From: CAVWCW01 sp963753615
Lineage (GTDB): Bacteria > Pseudomonadota > Gammaproteobacteria > Chromatiales > Chromatiaceae
Assembly: GCA_963753615.1 (NCBI GenBank)
Contig: CAVWCW010000005.1
Coordinates: 124,001-188,000 of the forward strand
DNA length: 64,000 nt
Reading direction: 5' to 3'
Under the pieces are notes generated by a model. The model worked only from the letters and a program-made list of their open reading frames with translations. It searched no databases and was not told the DNA's origin. The translations under genes were made by a program, and so were the position numbers. Of this stretch, positions 18,099 through 26,762 are shown piece after piece. How positions within the stretch are numbered: position 1 is the stretch's first letter; each line of letters opens with the position of its first letter.

Positions 18099-18920
18099 TC
18101 AATTGGTTTGAATAGACTTGGAGGACCGCGGGTGCAGCAACAGCACCCGCAGCACGACGAATGCGCTGACCGCGGCGGCCAGGTGCTTCAAACTGTGCCC
18201 ACTGACCGTATAGCCGAGGATCTGGAACACCTCCGCGTCGAAATGCTCCAGCACTTTGGAAAGCCCGTACCAGACGACAACCCAGCCGAGGTAGCGGCCG
18301 GCCAGGTACCGGTAGGCGGGGAACAACCAGATCACAACGGGCAGCATCACTATCGGGTAGAACTGCACGAAGGCGTAAAAGCGCAGGTCGCCCCGACCCA
18401 GTCGCTCGGTATGCTCCCAGTATCCCAGGCTCCACAGGCCGAGGGCGATCAACACCAGCAGCAGCCAACCATTGCCGACCCTGGCATGGACCCGATCGGC
18501 GAAGACGGCGGATGCAAACGCCATAAAGGCGACCGCCATGGGCAGCCGGTCCCAGAACAACCGCTCGTTGGACGGCGCCCAATGGTAGTAGGCCGAGCCC
18601 AGGCTCACCAGGGCGACCCCGACAAAAAAGATCAGGAACGGCCTGGCGTCCGCGCGCTCGAAAAAAATCGCTCTCCCGACGCCGCCAATGACGGCGCCGA
18701 CACCGAGAACCCCGATCAGAGCGAAACCCGCGTTCGACACCACGTCGTTGAAATTCGGGATGCCGAAGAATTCACGGCCGTCGGCAAACCGGTGGTAGGT
18801 CGGATCCTGAGGGAACGGCTCCAGCAGCAAGAGACCGCCGAACCCGAGCGCTAGCAGCCCGGCCAGGATTCCCAGGCGTTGCCCGAAGCTCAGACCACTA
18901 TCGGCTCGCGTGCTGCCCAC
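18099..18920 (-). CDS. ceramidase-family integral membrane protein
   Basis: The 273-residue product has about seven hydrophobic helices and alkaline ceramidase-type motifs: GIPNFNDVVSNAGFALIG (about residues 52-70), SAYYHWAPSNERLFWDRLPM (about 107-127; His and Asp would be metal ligands) and a late SGHSLKHLAAA (about 237-247; two His). This matches the zinc hydrolase layout of the CREST/ceramidase superfamily. Bacterial members act on unknown amide lipids. It converges with mtgA and is followed upstream by a transporter remnant, so no pathway context is available. Confidence 0.75.
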   Translation of the reverse strand: MGSTRADSGLSFGQRLGILAGLLALGFGGLLLLEPFPQDPTYHRFADGREFFGIPNFNDVVSNAGFALIGVLGVGAVIGGVGRAIFFERADARPFLIFFVGVALVSLGSAYYHWAPSNERLFWDRLPMAVAFMAFASAVFADRVHARVGNGWLLLVLIALGLWSLGYWEHTERLGRGDLRFYAFVQFYPIVMLPVVIWLFPAYRYLAGRYLGWVVVWYGLSKVLEHFDAEVFQILGYTVSGHSLKHLAAAVSAFVVLRVLLLHPRSSKSIQTN

Positions 18921-18934
18921 TTGCTCGCCCTCCC

Positions 18935-19593
18935 TCAGCCCGAAAACGGGAACACCAGCGGCGCGACCAGGGCGGTGACCAGATAGGTCAGCCGCAGCGG
19001 CACCCCGACCTTTATGAAGCCCATGACACCATAGCGGCCAGGGTCCACCACCAGGGTAACCACCGGCGTGGATACCGGCGTCGAGAACGCCGCCGACGCC
19101 GTAATCACCACTGCCCGGGCGAACGGATAGGGGGACACATTTAGCGCCTCCGCCGCATAGATGGCGATGGGGCGACCATCACCGCCGAGACCGTATTCCA
19201 CAGCACCATTCCGAGGCTAGCGGAAAGAAAGAAGATAACCGTCAGCATGGTCACCGGGCTGGCATCGCCGAACACCGACATCAGAGCGCCAACAACCAGA
19301 TCCGTGCCGCCGGTCTGCTGCAGGGCGTCGCCCAGGGGCAGCATGCCGGCGATCAGCACCAGGCTGCTCCAATGGATGCTCCGGTAGCTGCATATGGACC
19401 GTCCGATCATCGGGGACTCCGGATGGATGAGCACGGCGACGCCCCACATCTCCCATAACCAACGCTGTTGCAGACGCTCGCTGGTCGTGTGGAGCGTCAG
19501 CGACTGTTCTTGCCTCAGGCGCCGGCGGTCGGCAATCTGGTCCCAGATCTCACCCTCGCCTGCGGGGCGGTTGGCAGGCGGCGGAATCCGCAA
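18935..19593 (-). pseudogene. SLC13/DASS-family transporter remnant (C-terminal part)
   Basis: Two fragments in different frames together resemble the C-terminal third of a divalent anion:sodium symporter: SIHWSSLVLIAGMLPLGDAL, TMLTVIFFLSASLGMVLWNT, then after a shift near 19170 IAIYAAEALNVSPYPFA, STPVSTPVVTLVVDPGRYG and FIKVGVPL. The N-terminal two thirds (the first transport repeat and any TrkA-C domain) are absent; upstream of about 19440 the sequence no longer resembles the family. Loss of most of the gene plus a frameshift makes this a true remnant rather than a simple sequencing error. Confidence 0.65.
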
Positions 19594-19749
19594 TGGCGGT
19601 TCTCACCCTATCTGACGCTCGGGGTATACACCGATGGTGGTTCGCCTGCAGAACGAAGCCGGCATTAGCGACCAGTGGGCGACTGGCGGAGACAGGCATG
19701 GGCTCCGACAGCCGGCGAGATCGACCGCTACGCCGAGTGATGCCGGGTC

Positions 19750-20694
19750 CTACTGAACCAAACCAAAGGCGATGTCCGCCTGCTCGACCTTCAACATTTT
19801 GCTGCCCGAATGGTCGATCCCAGGAGCGATGACGAGTTGCCAGTTGAAAGGCGTTTCCAGATCGCGAGCCATCGCGGCGGCACGCTCGAACACCCCGCGG
19901 CCGCGCTCAAGTCGGTTGGCCCCTTGGCGCTGTGCCGCCGGGTGGCTGTGCAGGCGGTAACTTCCGGTGTCGCGACCGCCAAGATAGATGGTGATCGGCA
20001 AACCGAGATAACGACGCAGCGCGTCCTCGCCAGTGGCGGCGTCGAACACGCCGCCCATCCCGTACGGCGCGGCCTCGTTCAGGTCCGCGACGACGTAACT
20101 GGAGGGGTTGGCGATGACGATGCGGCGGGCGTCGATCGGATCGCCGAATGCCGCGATCCGCGACAGGAACTGACCGCCTGCGGAATGACCGAACAGATAC
20201 ACGGGCAGTTCCGGCTCGCCTTCCTGTCGCAGCACCCACTCCAACAGCGCCGGAACCAGGTTCACGGTCCAGCGTTCGCGCGGTTCGACGCGGTCGCGGC
20301 GAGTGATGCCGCCTCGCTGGTAGCGGCGGCTCGGAAAGCGGTCGCGGTCGAACTTCGGGGCCACCACCATCAGCGCGTGCCGGTCGCCGAGCGCACGGGC
20401 ATAGTCGAGGTAATCGACCGCATTGCGGCGCTGGCCGTGCAGCACCAGCAACAGACCGCGCGGCCGGATACCGGGCGGTCGATGGATGAACAACTCAATC
20501 GGGGTCTCGTGGACCACCGCGGCGCGGTGTTCGGCCGCCGATTCAAACGCGTCGGCGGATACCGGCAGCAGCGCCCCGGGCATCGCCAACGCGCTGCCAA
20601 GCAGCAGTGCGTTGGATGGGGTAGATCGACGAGGATTCGACAGGCACATGTCGCTAATTCCAGCATACGTCGCCGCTGTCCGGCAAATCCTCAC
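19750..20694 (-). CDS. exported alpha/beta hydrolase (PHB-depolymerase/esterase-like)
   Basis: GTG 20694 overlaps the stop of the HlyD-type gene (GTGA), which favours translational coupling; ATG 20649 is the alternative. A hydrophobic stretch (ALLLGSALAMPGALLPVSADA) acts as a signal peptide. The hydrolase core has the oxyanion segment LLLVLHGQRRNAVDY, the nucleophile elbow GHSAGG (Ser about residue 187) and a C-terminal DHSG His. Asp in YLGGRDTG is the likely acid. It is the last gene of the receiver/NTPase-T1SS operon and carries its own Sec signal, so it is probably periplasmic and not the type I substrate. Substrate unknown. Confidence 0.7.
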   Translation of the reverse strand: MRICRTAATYAGISDMCLSNPRRSTPSNALLLGSALAMPGALLPVSADAFESAAEHRAAVVHETPIELFIHRPPGIRPRGLLLVLHGQRRNAVDYLDYARALGDRHALMVVAPKFDRDRFPSRRYQRGGITRRDRVEPRERWTVNLVPALLEWVLRQEGEPELPVYLFGHSAGGQFLSRIAAFGDPIDARRIVIANPSSYVVADLNEAAPYGMGGVFDAATGEDALRRYLGLPITIYLGGRDTGSYRLHSHPAAQRQGANRLERGRGVFERAAAMARDLETPFNWQLVIAPGIDHSGSKMLKVEQADIAFGLVQ

Positions 20695-22028
20695 TCTTCA
20701 CGCAGAGCACGGCCGAGGCTGCGAGTGATTGGTTCGAGCAGGTATTCCAGCGGAGTACGCGCACCTGTGCGAATCATCACGTCGGCGGCCATACCCGGCT
20801 GCAGCGCGACCGGCTGCGCTTGCAGCGAATCCGGCTGCAGCTCGACCCGCGCCAGATAAAAGGACGCGCCGGTAAGCGGGTCGTTCAGCGCATCGGCCGA
20901 CACGGTCCTAACCACACCTTCGATCGGCGTTCGCACGCGGCGGTTGAACGCGGTCAACTCGACGTGGGCCGGCAGCCCCGCATGGACCTGCTCGATGTCG
21001 CGCGGGTCGACCGAGGCCTGAACGACCAGTTCCTCGCCGCTGGGCACGACGTCGAGCAATGGCTCGCCGGCCGCGACTACCCCGCCGATGGTGTGCACCT
21101 GCAGGCCGACCACGGTCCCGTCGATAGGCGAACGGATGCGGGTGCGGAGCAGGATGTCCTCGGCCGTCGCCAGCTGCTGGCCGAGTTCGTAGGCCTCTGC
21201 CTGCAACAGCCGTAGTTCTTCCTCGGTCTCCTTCAACGCGATGGCTTCCAGTTCGGCGATGCGCAGGCGCGACTCCAGGATACCCTGGTTGGCACGCGAG
21301 ATGGCCGCCCGCTGTTCGCTGATGCTGCCCTCGATCTCGGCGCGGTCGCGACGCAGGGCCAGCAGGCGCGGTTTGTCGATCAGCTTCTTGGCGTACATCT
21401 TCTCGAGCATTGCGAGTTCCTCGTCGATGAAGCCGAGCTGACGCTCCCCGGCCGCGATCTGTCCATCAAGACCGTCGATTTCGTCACCGAATCCGGCGAT
21501 GCGCTGGCTTAGCACCGCGACCTGTTCGTCGTGCAGGCGACGCCGGCTGGTAAAGATGCTGCGCTGCCCGCTCAATACCCGGGCCACGGCCGGGTCGGAC
21601 GAGCGATCGAGGAGCGTCGCTGGGAACTCGACGTCGGTCGCGCGGTTGCGCGCGGCGCGCAACCGCGCGACCCCGGCGAGCGCCTCGTCGAGCTGTGCCC
21701 GCAACTGGTTGCGCTGCCCCACTTGCCCGGTGTCCTGGAGCTGCAGCAACAGTTGACCGGCCGCAACCTCGTCGCCTTCGCGCACCGCGATCGCGGCGAT
21801 AATGCCGCCCTCGAGGTGCTGGACGGTCTTCCGGCTGGAGTCGACGTTGATCACCCCGGGGGCGATCACCGCGCTCTCGATCGGCGCCAGCAGGGACCAG
21901 GCGGTCAGGCCGCCGACGAACAGCGCGATGACGGCGAAGCCGGCGGCGATCGTTCCGGTACCGAAAGGTCTGCCCGGGTCCAGCGCCGGCCCAGCAAGCT
22001 CGTCAGCAGTGTGGCTCAACACGGTCAT
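20691..22028 (-). CDS. HlyD-family type I secretion membrane fusion protein
   Basis: The 445-residue protein has one N-terminal membrane helix (IAAGFAVIALFVGGLTAWSL, about residues 29-48), the barrel-sandwich start KTVQHLEGGIIAAIAVREGD, a long coiled coil (about 110-290), the second half-barrel RIRSPIDGTVVGLQVHT and the typical adaptor C-terminus (LEYLLEPITRSLGRALREE). It resembles PrtE/LapC adaptors that link an ABC exporter to a TolC-type outer-membrane channel. It overlaps the ABC gene by 4 bp. No TolC homologue or repeat-rich substrate is found in the window, so those parts must be encoded elsewhere. Confidence 0.85.
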   Translation of the reverse strand: MTVLSHTADELAGPALDPGRPFGTGTIAAGFAVIALFVGGLTAWSLLAPIESAVIAPGVINVDSSRKTVQHLEGGIIAAIAVREGDEVAAGQLLLQLQDTGQVGQRNQLRAQLDEALAGVARLRAARNRATDVEFPATLLDRSSDPAVARVLSGQRSIFTSRRRLHDEQVAVLSQRIAGFGDEIDGLDGQIAAGERQLGFIDEELAMLEKMYAKKLIDKPRLLALRRDRAEIEGSISEQRAAISRANQGILESRLRIAELEAIALKETEEELRLLQAEAYELGQQLATAEDILLRTRIRSPIDGTVVGLQVHTIGGVVAAGEPLLDVVPSGEELVVQASVDPRDIEQVHAGLPAHVELTAFNRRVRTPIEGVVRTVSADALNDPLTGASFYLARVELQPDSLQAQPVALQPGMAADVMIRTGARTPLEYLLEPITRSLGRALREE

Positions 22029-23827
22029 TTCGGCGTTTCCATTTCGGGATCGGTGGGCCCACGGTGAGGGTTGCGATCGGACCGCCCGCGTTGGCGGCGC
22101 TGCTCCAGGTCCTCGATCGGGGCTTTGGTTGGAGCGGGCGCAACCGCCTCGTCACCGTCGACCAGCCGCGGCCGGTCGCCGCCCAGAATCAGGGCACGAT
22201 CGGCGCTGCGGGCCAGCCGCCCGGACTGGGTCGTGACCACAACGGTCGAGCCGCCGTCACGCAGCGTCTGCAGCGCGCGCCGAAGCATCCGGCGCGACGC
22301 GCGGTCGAGCGCCGCCTCCGGTTCGTCCAGCACCACCAGCCGTGGGCGTCCGTAGAATGCCCGCGCCAACGCGATGCGCTTGCGCTCCCCGCCGGAAAGC
22401 CCCGGCGCGTCGCTGTCCAGCACGGTGTCGTAGCCCTGCGGCAGACGTACGATGGCGTCGTGGATGCCGGCGAGCTTGGCGGCATCAATAACTGCATCGA
22501 CGTCGCCCCACCCCATGCGCGCGATGTTGTCGCGCACGCTGCCGTCGAACAGCGCCGGGTGCTGCGGCAGGTAACCGACGAATCCGGCCTTGATCCGGTC
22601 CGGCAGCCGTGCGACGGCGACATCGCCAAGCCGCAGCTGCCCGCTGCGCGGTAGCAGACGGCCGATCAACAACCGCGCCAGCGTGCTCTTGCCGCTGCCC
22701 GACGGTCCCATGACCGACAACAGCTCGCCGGGTGCCAGGCTCAGGTCGAGGCGTTTTAACACCGAGTCCGCTACACCCGGATAACGGAACGAGACGCGCT
22801 CCAACTGCAGCGACGCGTCGAGGTCGGTGGTGCTCAGCGACGTCGCCGGTGTGCCGGCGGAATCCGGTGTGCCGAGTGCGGCCAGTTGGACCTTGACCCG
22901 CCGATAGGCGGCACGTGCCCGGGTCAGCATGCGCCAGCGGCGCGCGCCGCGGTCGACCAGACGAAAGCCGAAACGCATGATGATGTTGCCGGCGATCACG
23001 CCACCGATAGTCAGCTCGCCGAGGATTACCAGCCAGATGCCGGTGCCCATGCCGCCGACATAGAGCACACGGTAAAGCCCCTGGCCGAAGGCCGCCATCA
23101 GGTCGCTGCGCGCTCCGGCGCGGTCGCGCTCATCGAGCCGGGTCGACACGCTACCGTGCCAGCGCCGGGTCAGGCTCGCCACCATACCTAGCGCGCCGAC
23201 CGTGTCGGCGTGGCGCTGCGCGCCGGCGACGATGTCGCGCGCCTCGTCTCGAGCATCACCGGCGGCGCGCCGAGGCTCGCGGACCAGGGCCTCTTGTACC
23301 ACTGCAAGCACCAGCCGCAGCGCGATGGCACCGAGCATGATCGCGCCGAGCAGCGGATGCACCAGGTACACCGCGACCACGAACAGCGGCGCCCACATCA
23401 GGTCCAGCAGCGGCGCGGCGGCGCGCTCGACGAAGCCGCGCAGCGTACGCAGATCTTTCAGCGCATTGTCCGCCGACGGCGACGACGCGCTGTGCGCAGC
23501 CCCGCCAATGGCGGCGGCAACCAGCGGCGGCCCGAAGCGGCGCTCGATCCAACCGCCCCAGCCGCCAAACAGCCGACTGCGAACCGCCTCCAACGCGACA
23601 CCGGCGATCACGGCCAGCAACGCGATCACCGTCAGCATGACCAGCGTCTCGAGGCTGCGGCTGCTTGGGATACGGTCGAGGATCTGCAGCGTATACAGCG
23701 GCATCGCGAACTTCAGCAGGTTGATGAACGCACCGAACACCAGCACCGCGGTCAGGCCACTGGCGGAGGCACGCCACGCCTGCTGCATCGACCCTGGGTC
23801 AGCGGCGATTGACGGGAGCGCCGGCAT
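22025..23827 (-). CDS. type I secretion ABC transporter (PrtD-like permease-ATPase)
   Basis: ATG 23827 overlaps the stop of the receiver/NTPase gene (ATGA); the product is 600 residues. About six membrane helices occupy residues 20-310 (SGLTAVLVFGAFINLLKFAM; VMLTVIALLAVIAGVALEAV; LFVVAVYLVHPLLGAIMLGA). There is no C39 peptidase domain. The nucleotide-binding domain has Walker A GPSGSGKST, signature LSGGERKR, Walker B LVVLDEPEAALD and a PQHPALFDGSVRDNI Q-loop region. The usual switch His is replaced by Gln (VVVTTQS), which is odd for a transporter of this class. It exports an unknown protein in one step with the HlyD-type adaptor. Confidence 0.82.
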   Translation of the reverse strand: MPALPSIAADPGSMQQAWRASASGLTAVLVFGAFINLLKFAMPLYTLQILDRIPSSRSLETLVMLTVIALLAVIAGVALEAVRSRLFGGWGGWIERRFGPPLVAAAIGGAAHSASSPSADNALKDLRTLRGFVERAAAPLLDLMWAPLFVVAVYLVHPLLGAIMLGAIALRLVLAVVQEALVREPRRAAGDARDEARDIVAGAQRHADTVGALGMVASLTRRWHGSVSTRLDERDRAGARSDLMAAFGQGLYRVLYVGGMGTGIWLVILGELTIGGVIAGNIIMRFGFRLVDRGARRWRMLTRARAAYRRVKVQLAALGTPDSAGTPATSLSTTDLDASLQLERVSFRYPGVADSVLKRLDLSLAPGELLSVMGPSGSGKSTLARLLIGRLLPRSGQLRLGDVAVARLPDRIKAGFVGYLPQHPALFDGSVRDNIARMGWGDVDAVIDAAKLAGIHDAIVRLPQGYDTVLDSDAPGLSGGERKRIALARAFYGRPRLVVLDEPEAALDRASRRMLRRALQTLRDGGSTVVVTTQSGRLARSADRALILGGDRPRLVDGDEAVAPAPTKAPIEDLEQRRQRGRSDRNPHRGPTDPEMETPK

Positions 23828-25302
23828 CAGGCCGTAGCCCGCAGCTCCGCGCCCCAGGCAGGCTCGACCCCCGGCGGTGTCCACTCACCGTTCTTGAGTG
23901 CGGGGCGCCCCAATATCGGCAGCGGTATCAGAGTGGCCAGCTCACGCATCGCCAGCGGCGACGCGGTCACCGCCCCGGAAACAGCGACGACGCCGATGCC
24001 CTGGCGCTCCAGCCAGTCGACGCCGTTGGCCGCGCTGAGCGCATCGCCGGCGGCGAATATGACGTTGTCGACCAGGCCCTGGAACACCGGCGACGAGGCC
24101 AGCTCGCGCGTTTCAGGCTGCAGAATGCCGTCGGCGACCTCTATCACGATAGTGTCGACCCCGGTCTCACACAGCTCGGCAATCAGCGTTTCCAGGATCG
24201 CTTCGCACTCACTGAGCGACAGCTTGTAGGTGGTCGCGTAACCGGCATCGGTGAAGTCCAGCACTCGCTCGCATCCGGAATCGATCATTCGCCAGACATC
24301 GCCGCCGGCCCCGGTGCCGGTGACCTTGGCCGCGCCGACGCGCAGGCCGTTGCGCGTCATACCCAGCGCGAGGTCGGCGACCACGGTGGTCTTGCCGGCA
24401 TTCATCGAGGTACCGAGCACGGCAGTCACGGTCGGTCGTGATGCCGGCGCCGGTCGCGCCGGCAGCGCGAAGTCGGCCAGGTTCAAGACCCGGCCGTCGG
24501 CGTCGGCGAGCAGACCGAGCGGCGTGACCTCGCTGGCTGGTTTGACGCTGGCATGACGCGACACACAGTGCGCGGTCAGACCGCCGGCGGCGACCAGGTT
24601 ACAGGACGAAAGGTCTTCCGGGACCTCGGCCTCGAACTGGTCCGGCGCGTATCGGTTCGCGTAACAACCGATGTACTCGTCGCCGGGGAACAACACCGAG
24701 CGGCGGCCGCTGGGCAACTCCAGGCGGCCATGCAGCCGCAGGCGGTCGATTCGCCCCAGCACCAAGTCGCCGGGGCGCGGCGCGTGTCCCGCTGTGACCA
24801 GCCGGGTTGCGCTGTTGAGGTCTGCACAGCGGGTCACGAAGCCGCGCTTGGCCCGTTGCAACCGTTCCATGGCGACGGGCTCGCTGACCGGCATTGCGCT
24901 CGACGCTCCGATCGGTTCCGCGGTGACCGCGCCGTGCTGCCCCGACTGCGGCTTCAACAGCTCATCGAGGAGATGGTGCAGCGCCGCCAGCGAAAACGGC
25001 TTGGCCAGGAAACCGGCCGCGCCGAGCCGTTCCGCGCGCGCCCGGTTTTCATCCGAGTCGTAGCCGCTGATCACCACCACCGGCAGCGTCTCGCCTCGGT
25101 CGTGCAGTTCCTGCAACAGGTCCAGCCCGTTGCCGTCCGGCAGTTGCAGGTCCAGGCACAGCACGCGCGGCAGTTCCCGGGCGATGGCCTCGCGCGCCTC
25201 GCGAATACTGGTGGCGCTGCGCACGCTGTGTTCGGCGAAGTCCAGGCTGCGCACGATCTTACTCAGCAGCGGGATGTTCTCATCGACGACGAGGATGGAC
25301 AT
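23827..25302 (-). CDS. response-regulator receiver domain fused to a P-loop NTPase
   Basis: ATG 25302 gives 491 residues. Residues 1-115 form a complete receiver domain with acidic pair D7/E8, phosphoacceptor D51 (CLDLQLPDG), Ser79 and Lys101 (LAKPFS). There is no DNA-binding domain. After a linker, residues 170-280 form an unassigned beta-rich domain, and residues 290-490 a P-loop NTPase with Walker A GTSMNAGKTT (297-306) followed by RVGAAKVTGTGAGGD and DTIVIEVADG, resembling DUF1611/dethiobiotin-synthetase-like folds. It is the first gene of a coupled T1SS operon, so it may be a phosphorylation-gated cytosolic factor for export. The fusion is visible; the function is inference. Confidence 0.75.
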   Translation of the reverse strand: MSILVVDENIPLLSKIVRSLDFAEHSVRSATSIREAREAIARELPRVLCLDLQLPDGNGLDLLQELHDRGETLPVVVISGYDSDENRARAERLGAAGFLAKPFSLAALHHLLDELLKPQSGQHGAVTAEPIGASSAMPVSEPVAMERLQRAKRGFVTRCADLNSATRLVTAGHAPRPGDLVLGRIDRLRLHGRLELPSGRRSVLFPGDEYIGCYANRYAPDQFEAEVPEDLSSCNLVAAGGLTAHCVSRHASVKPASEVTPLGLLADADGRVLNLADFALPARPAPASRPTVTAVLGTSMNAGKTTVVADLALGMTRNGLRVGAAKVTGTGAGGDVWRMIDSGCERVLDFTDAGYATTYKLSLSECEAILETLIAELCETGVDTIVIEVADGILQPETRELASSPVFQGLVDNVIFAAGDALSAANGVDWLERQGIGVVAVSGAVTASPLAMRELATLIPLPILGRPALKNGEWTPPGVEPAWGAELRATA

Positions 25303-25575
25303 AACGCTCTCCAATACGTTGGTAAACAATGTTTGCGGGAGGGAAACCCGCTTCTTTCCCAGATTCGTCGCGAACCACTTCTCTTTGCCAAGGAGTTTCG
25401 CTGTGCGAGAAGGGGGATGCGGTTGGACCGCCAGCGATCGAGTCATAGACTCGAACCGCGAGCAGTTTTGAACCTTCGAATCCCAAGCGCGTGGCAAGAG
25501 TAACAGAGAAAAGAAATGTTAAACCGTGACGGTGTGCTCGAATCCCCCCATGGGTATTGGGAAAGATATAGTGGT

Positions 25576-25611
25576 TGTCAATGACATTTAGCTCTTAAGC
25601 ATCCATTAAGA
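25576..25611 (-). promoter_or_regulatory. TTGACA element with upstream CTTAAG-type half-sites (copy 1)
   Basis: On the minus strand, ATTCTTAATGGATGCTTAAG lies upstream of TTGACA (25576-25581), i.e. TTAAG-type half-sites spaced 11 bp. Such tandem half-sites beside a -35 element resemble PmrA/QseB (OmpR-family) boxes. A good -10 is not visible at 17 bp, which suits an activator-dependent promoter. Assignment of the regulator is inference. Confidence 0.4.
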
Positions 25612-25623
25612 ATCGCCTGAGAT

Positions 25624-25637
25624 TTGATCCGGATCAT
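25624..25637. promoter_or_regulatory. FNR-type box (copy 1)
   Basis: TTGATCCGGATCAT matches the FNR/ANR consensus TTGAT-N4-ATCAA at all but the last position. It is at the position equivalent to the perfect box of copy 2 and about 325 bp before the receiver/NTPase start codon. Conservation of the site in an otherwise diverged repeat supports function. Confidence 0.6.
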
Positions 25638-26350
25638 TTAGCGGTCGATCATTTGGCGTAATTAGAGATCGCTTATTTGACTCTTCTTTAATTGAGTGCC
25701 ATCGCATCCGACCGCTGCGTGCGCGGAAATCTAGTCGGCCCTAGCAACCTATGGTTGCGCTCCTTGCACAGCGAAACGAAGGTCGTTTGTAAGGAAAACT
25801 TAGGGCCAGGTCCAAGTTTCCGGGGTCGATTTCTATCCGCCGCGTTGCGCCGGCTCGCCATAAGGTCGGCTAGGGGAGCGCGGACACGCCGAGCCGGCCT
25901 TCTCCCCCGGCTTCGTTCACGAACTGGCCGCCGCTCAGACGCATAGTTGGCGGCCCGCGCAAGAGACGGAAAACCAGCCCGATTCGGGGATTGAATTGGG
26001 ACCTTAAGGACCTGGATGCCGGTCTCTCGCACCCGGAAAATCGGCTGCGTCAGAGGATTTTCCAGTCCCTACCCCAGTGAATACTAATACTTTCGGGCTA
26101 TGTCACATTCAGCCTCCCCTGGTATAGTCTAACGACAGGGGAAATCCGGACCGTCGGTGTTTCTCGATGACCCCAAGCACGCTGGTTCGATGGAACGGCA
26201 GTTGCCGCCACAGGATCCGCATCGGCCGTCGGCTCCGGCGCAATCGAAGACTCCGAATGTTCGAACCGGCTCTACAACTGCGTTCGATCGACGGCTCGGC
26301 AAGCGCTGCCCTCAGACCGATCACCCTCGCAATGATTGTGAAAGAATGTC

Positions 26351-26656
26351 GTGCGTGATTACCGATTGATGAGTCCTTGCGAGCGCGTTCGCTATTATCG
26401 GACGTATCTTCGTGAGGTATGCGCCAAATTTCATGGCCCAGAGAGCGTTATGGCGCAGACTCTTTCGCGGTTGATCGAAGAAAATCAACGCTCATGTCCA
26501 GGCGAGCTCCAGATTCGGAGGCCGGTAAACAATGACGCGAAGTTTGTGTTTTTTCAGGGGCTGGGTCCAAGCGAGGCACCGACTATAGGTGCTGGATTGC
26601 CTACAATCTGCCGATTCGAGAGAGATGAATGCAGCGATCGCCTTGTTTCGGATTGA
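26351..26656 (+). CDS. possible small hypothetical protein (about 95-101 aa)
   Basis: The ORF begins at GTG 26351 or ATG 26369 and encodes a basic, helical N-terminus (CERVRYYRTYLREVCAKFHG) and a Cys-containing C-terminus. No family, signal peptide or membrane helix is recognised. It lies on the same strand about 110 bp before the FNR-like gene. No good ribosome binding site is visible, so it may be spurious. Confidence 0.3.
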   Translation: MRDYRLMSPCERVRYYRTYLREVCAKFHGPESVMAQTLSRLIEENQRSCPGELQIRRPVNNDAKFVFFQGLGPSEAPTIGAGLPTICRFERDECSDRLVSD

Positions 26657-26762
26657 ACCGACTTATGGTGCGGACTGATTTCCCTCCGCGCGGGCAACAA
26701 AGAGGCGCTATGCAGCACTCAAACGGTGTGCGATCGGCACGTCTTTTCGGCAACACCCTAAA

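Larger units (their letters stand above)
25364..25785. repeat. diverged direct repeat, copy 1 (leader of the receiver/NTPase-T1SS operon)
   Basis: This segment aligns along its whole length with 33192-33611 in the same orientation, at roughly three quarters identity by eye. Shared blocks include CGCGAACCACTTC (near 25369), TAACAGAGAAAAGAA (near 25501), TTGTCAATGACATTTA (25575-25590), two TTAAG elements, GATTTGATC..GATCA, and GCATCCGAC near the far end. Each copy starts 45-65 bp before a minus-strand ATG, so it is the promoter and 5-prime leader of that gene. No ORF is conserved between copies. Confidence 0.8.
25303..26350. other. long upstream region of the receiver/NTPase operon and the FNR-like gene
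   Basis: The first half contains leader repeat copy 1 (listed separately). From about 25790 to 26350 I find no supportable gene. Short ORFs occur on both strands without family features, and the region is more AT-rich and less codon-biased than the surroundings. A weak inverted repeat, CCCCTG...CAGGGG, lies near 26115-26141. Confidence 0.4.

Noticed and set aside
25364..25785. Leader repeat interpreted as an insertion sequence or MITE
   Set aside because: The two copies lack terminal inverted repeats and target duplications, and both are positioned identically relative to a start codon, which fits duplicated regulation better.
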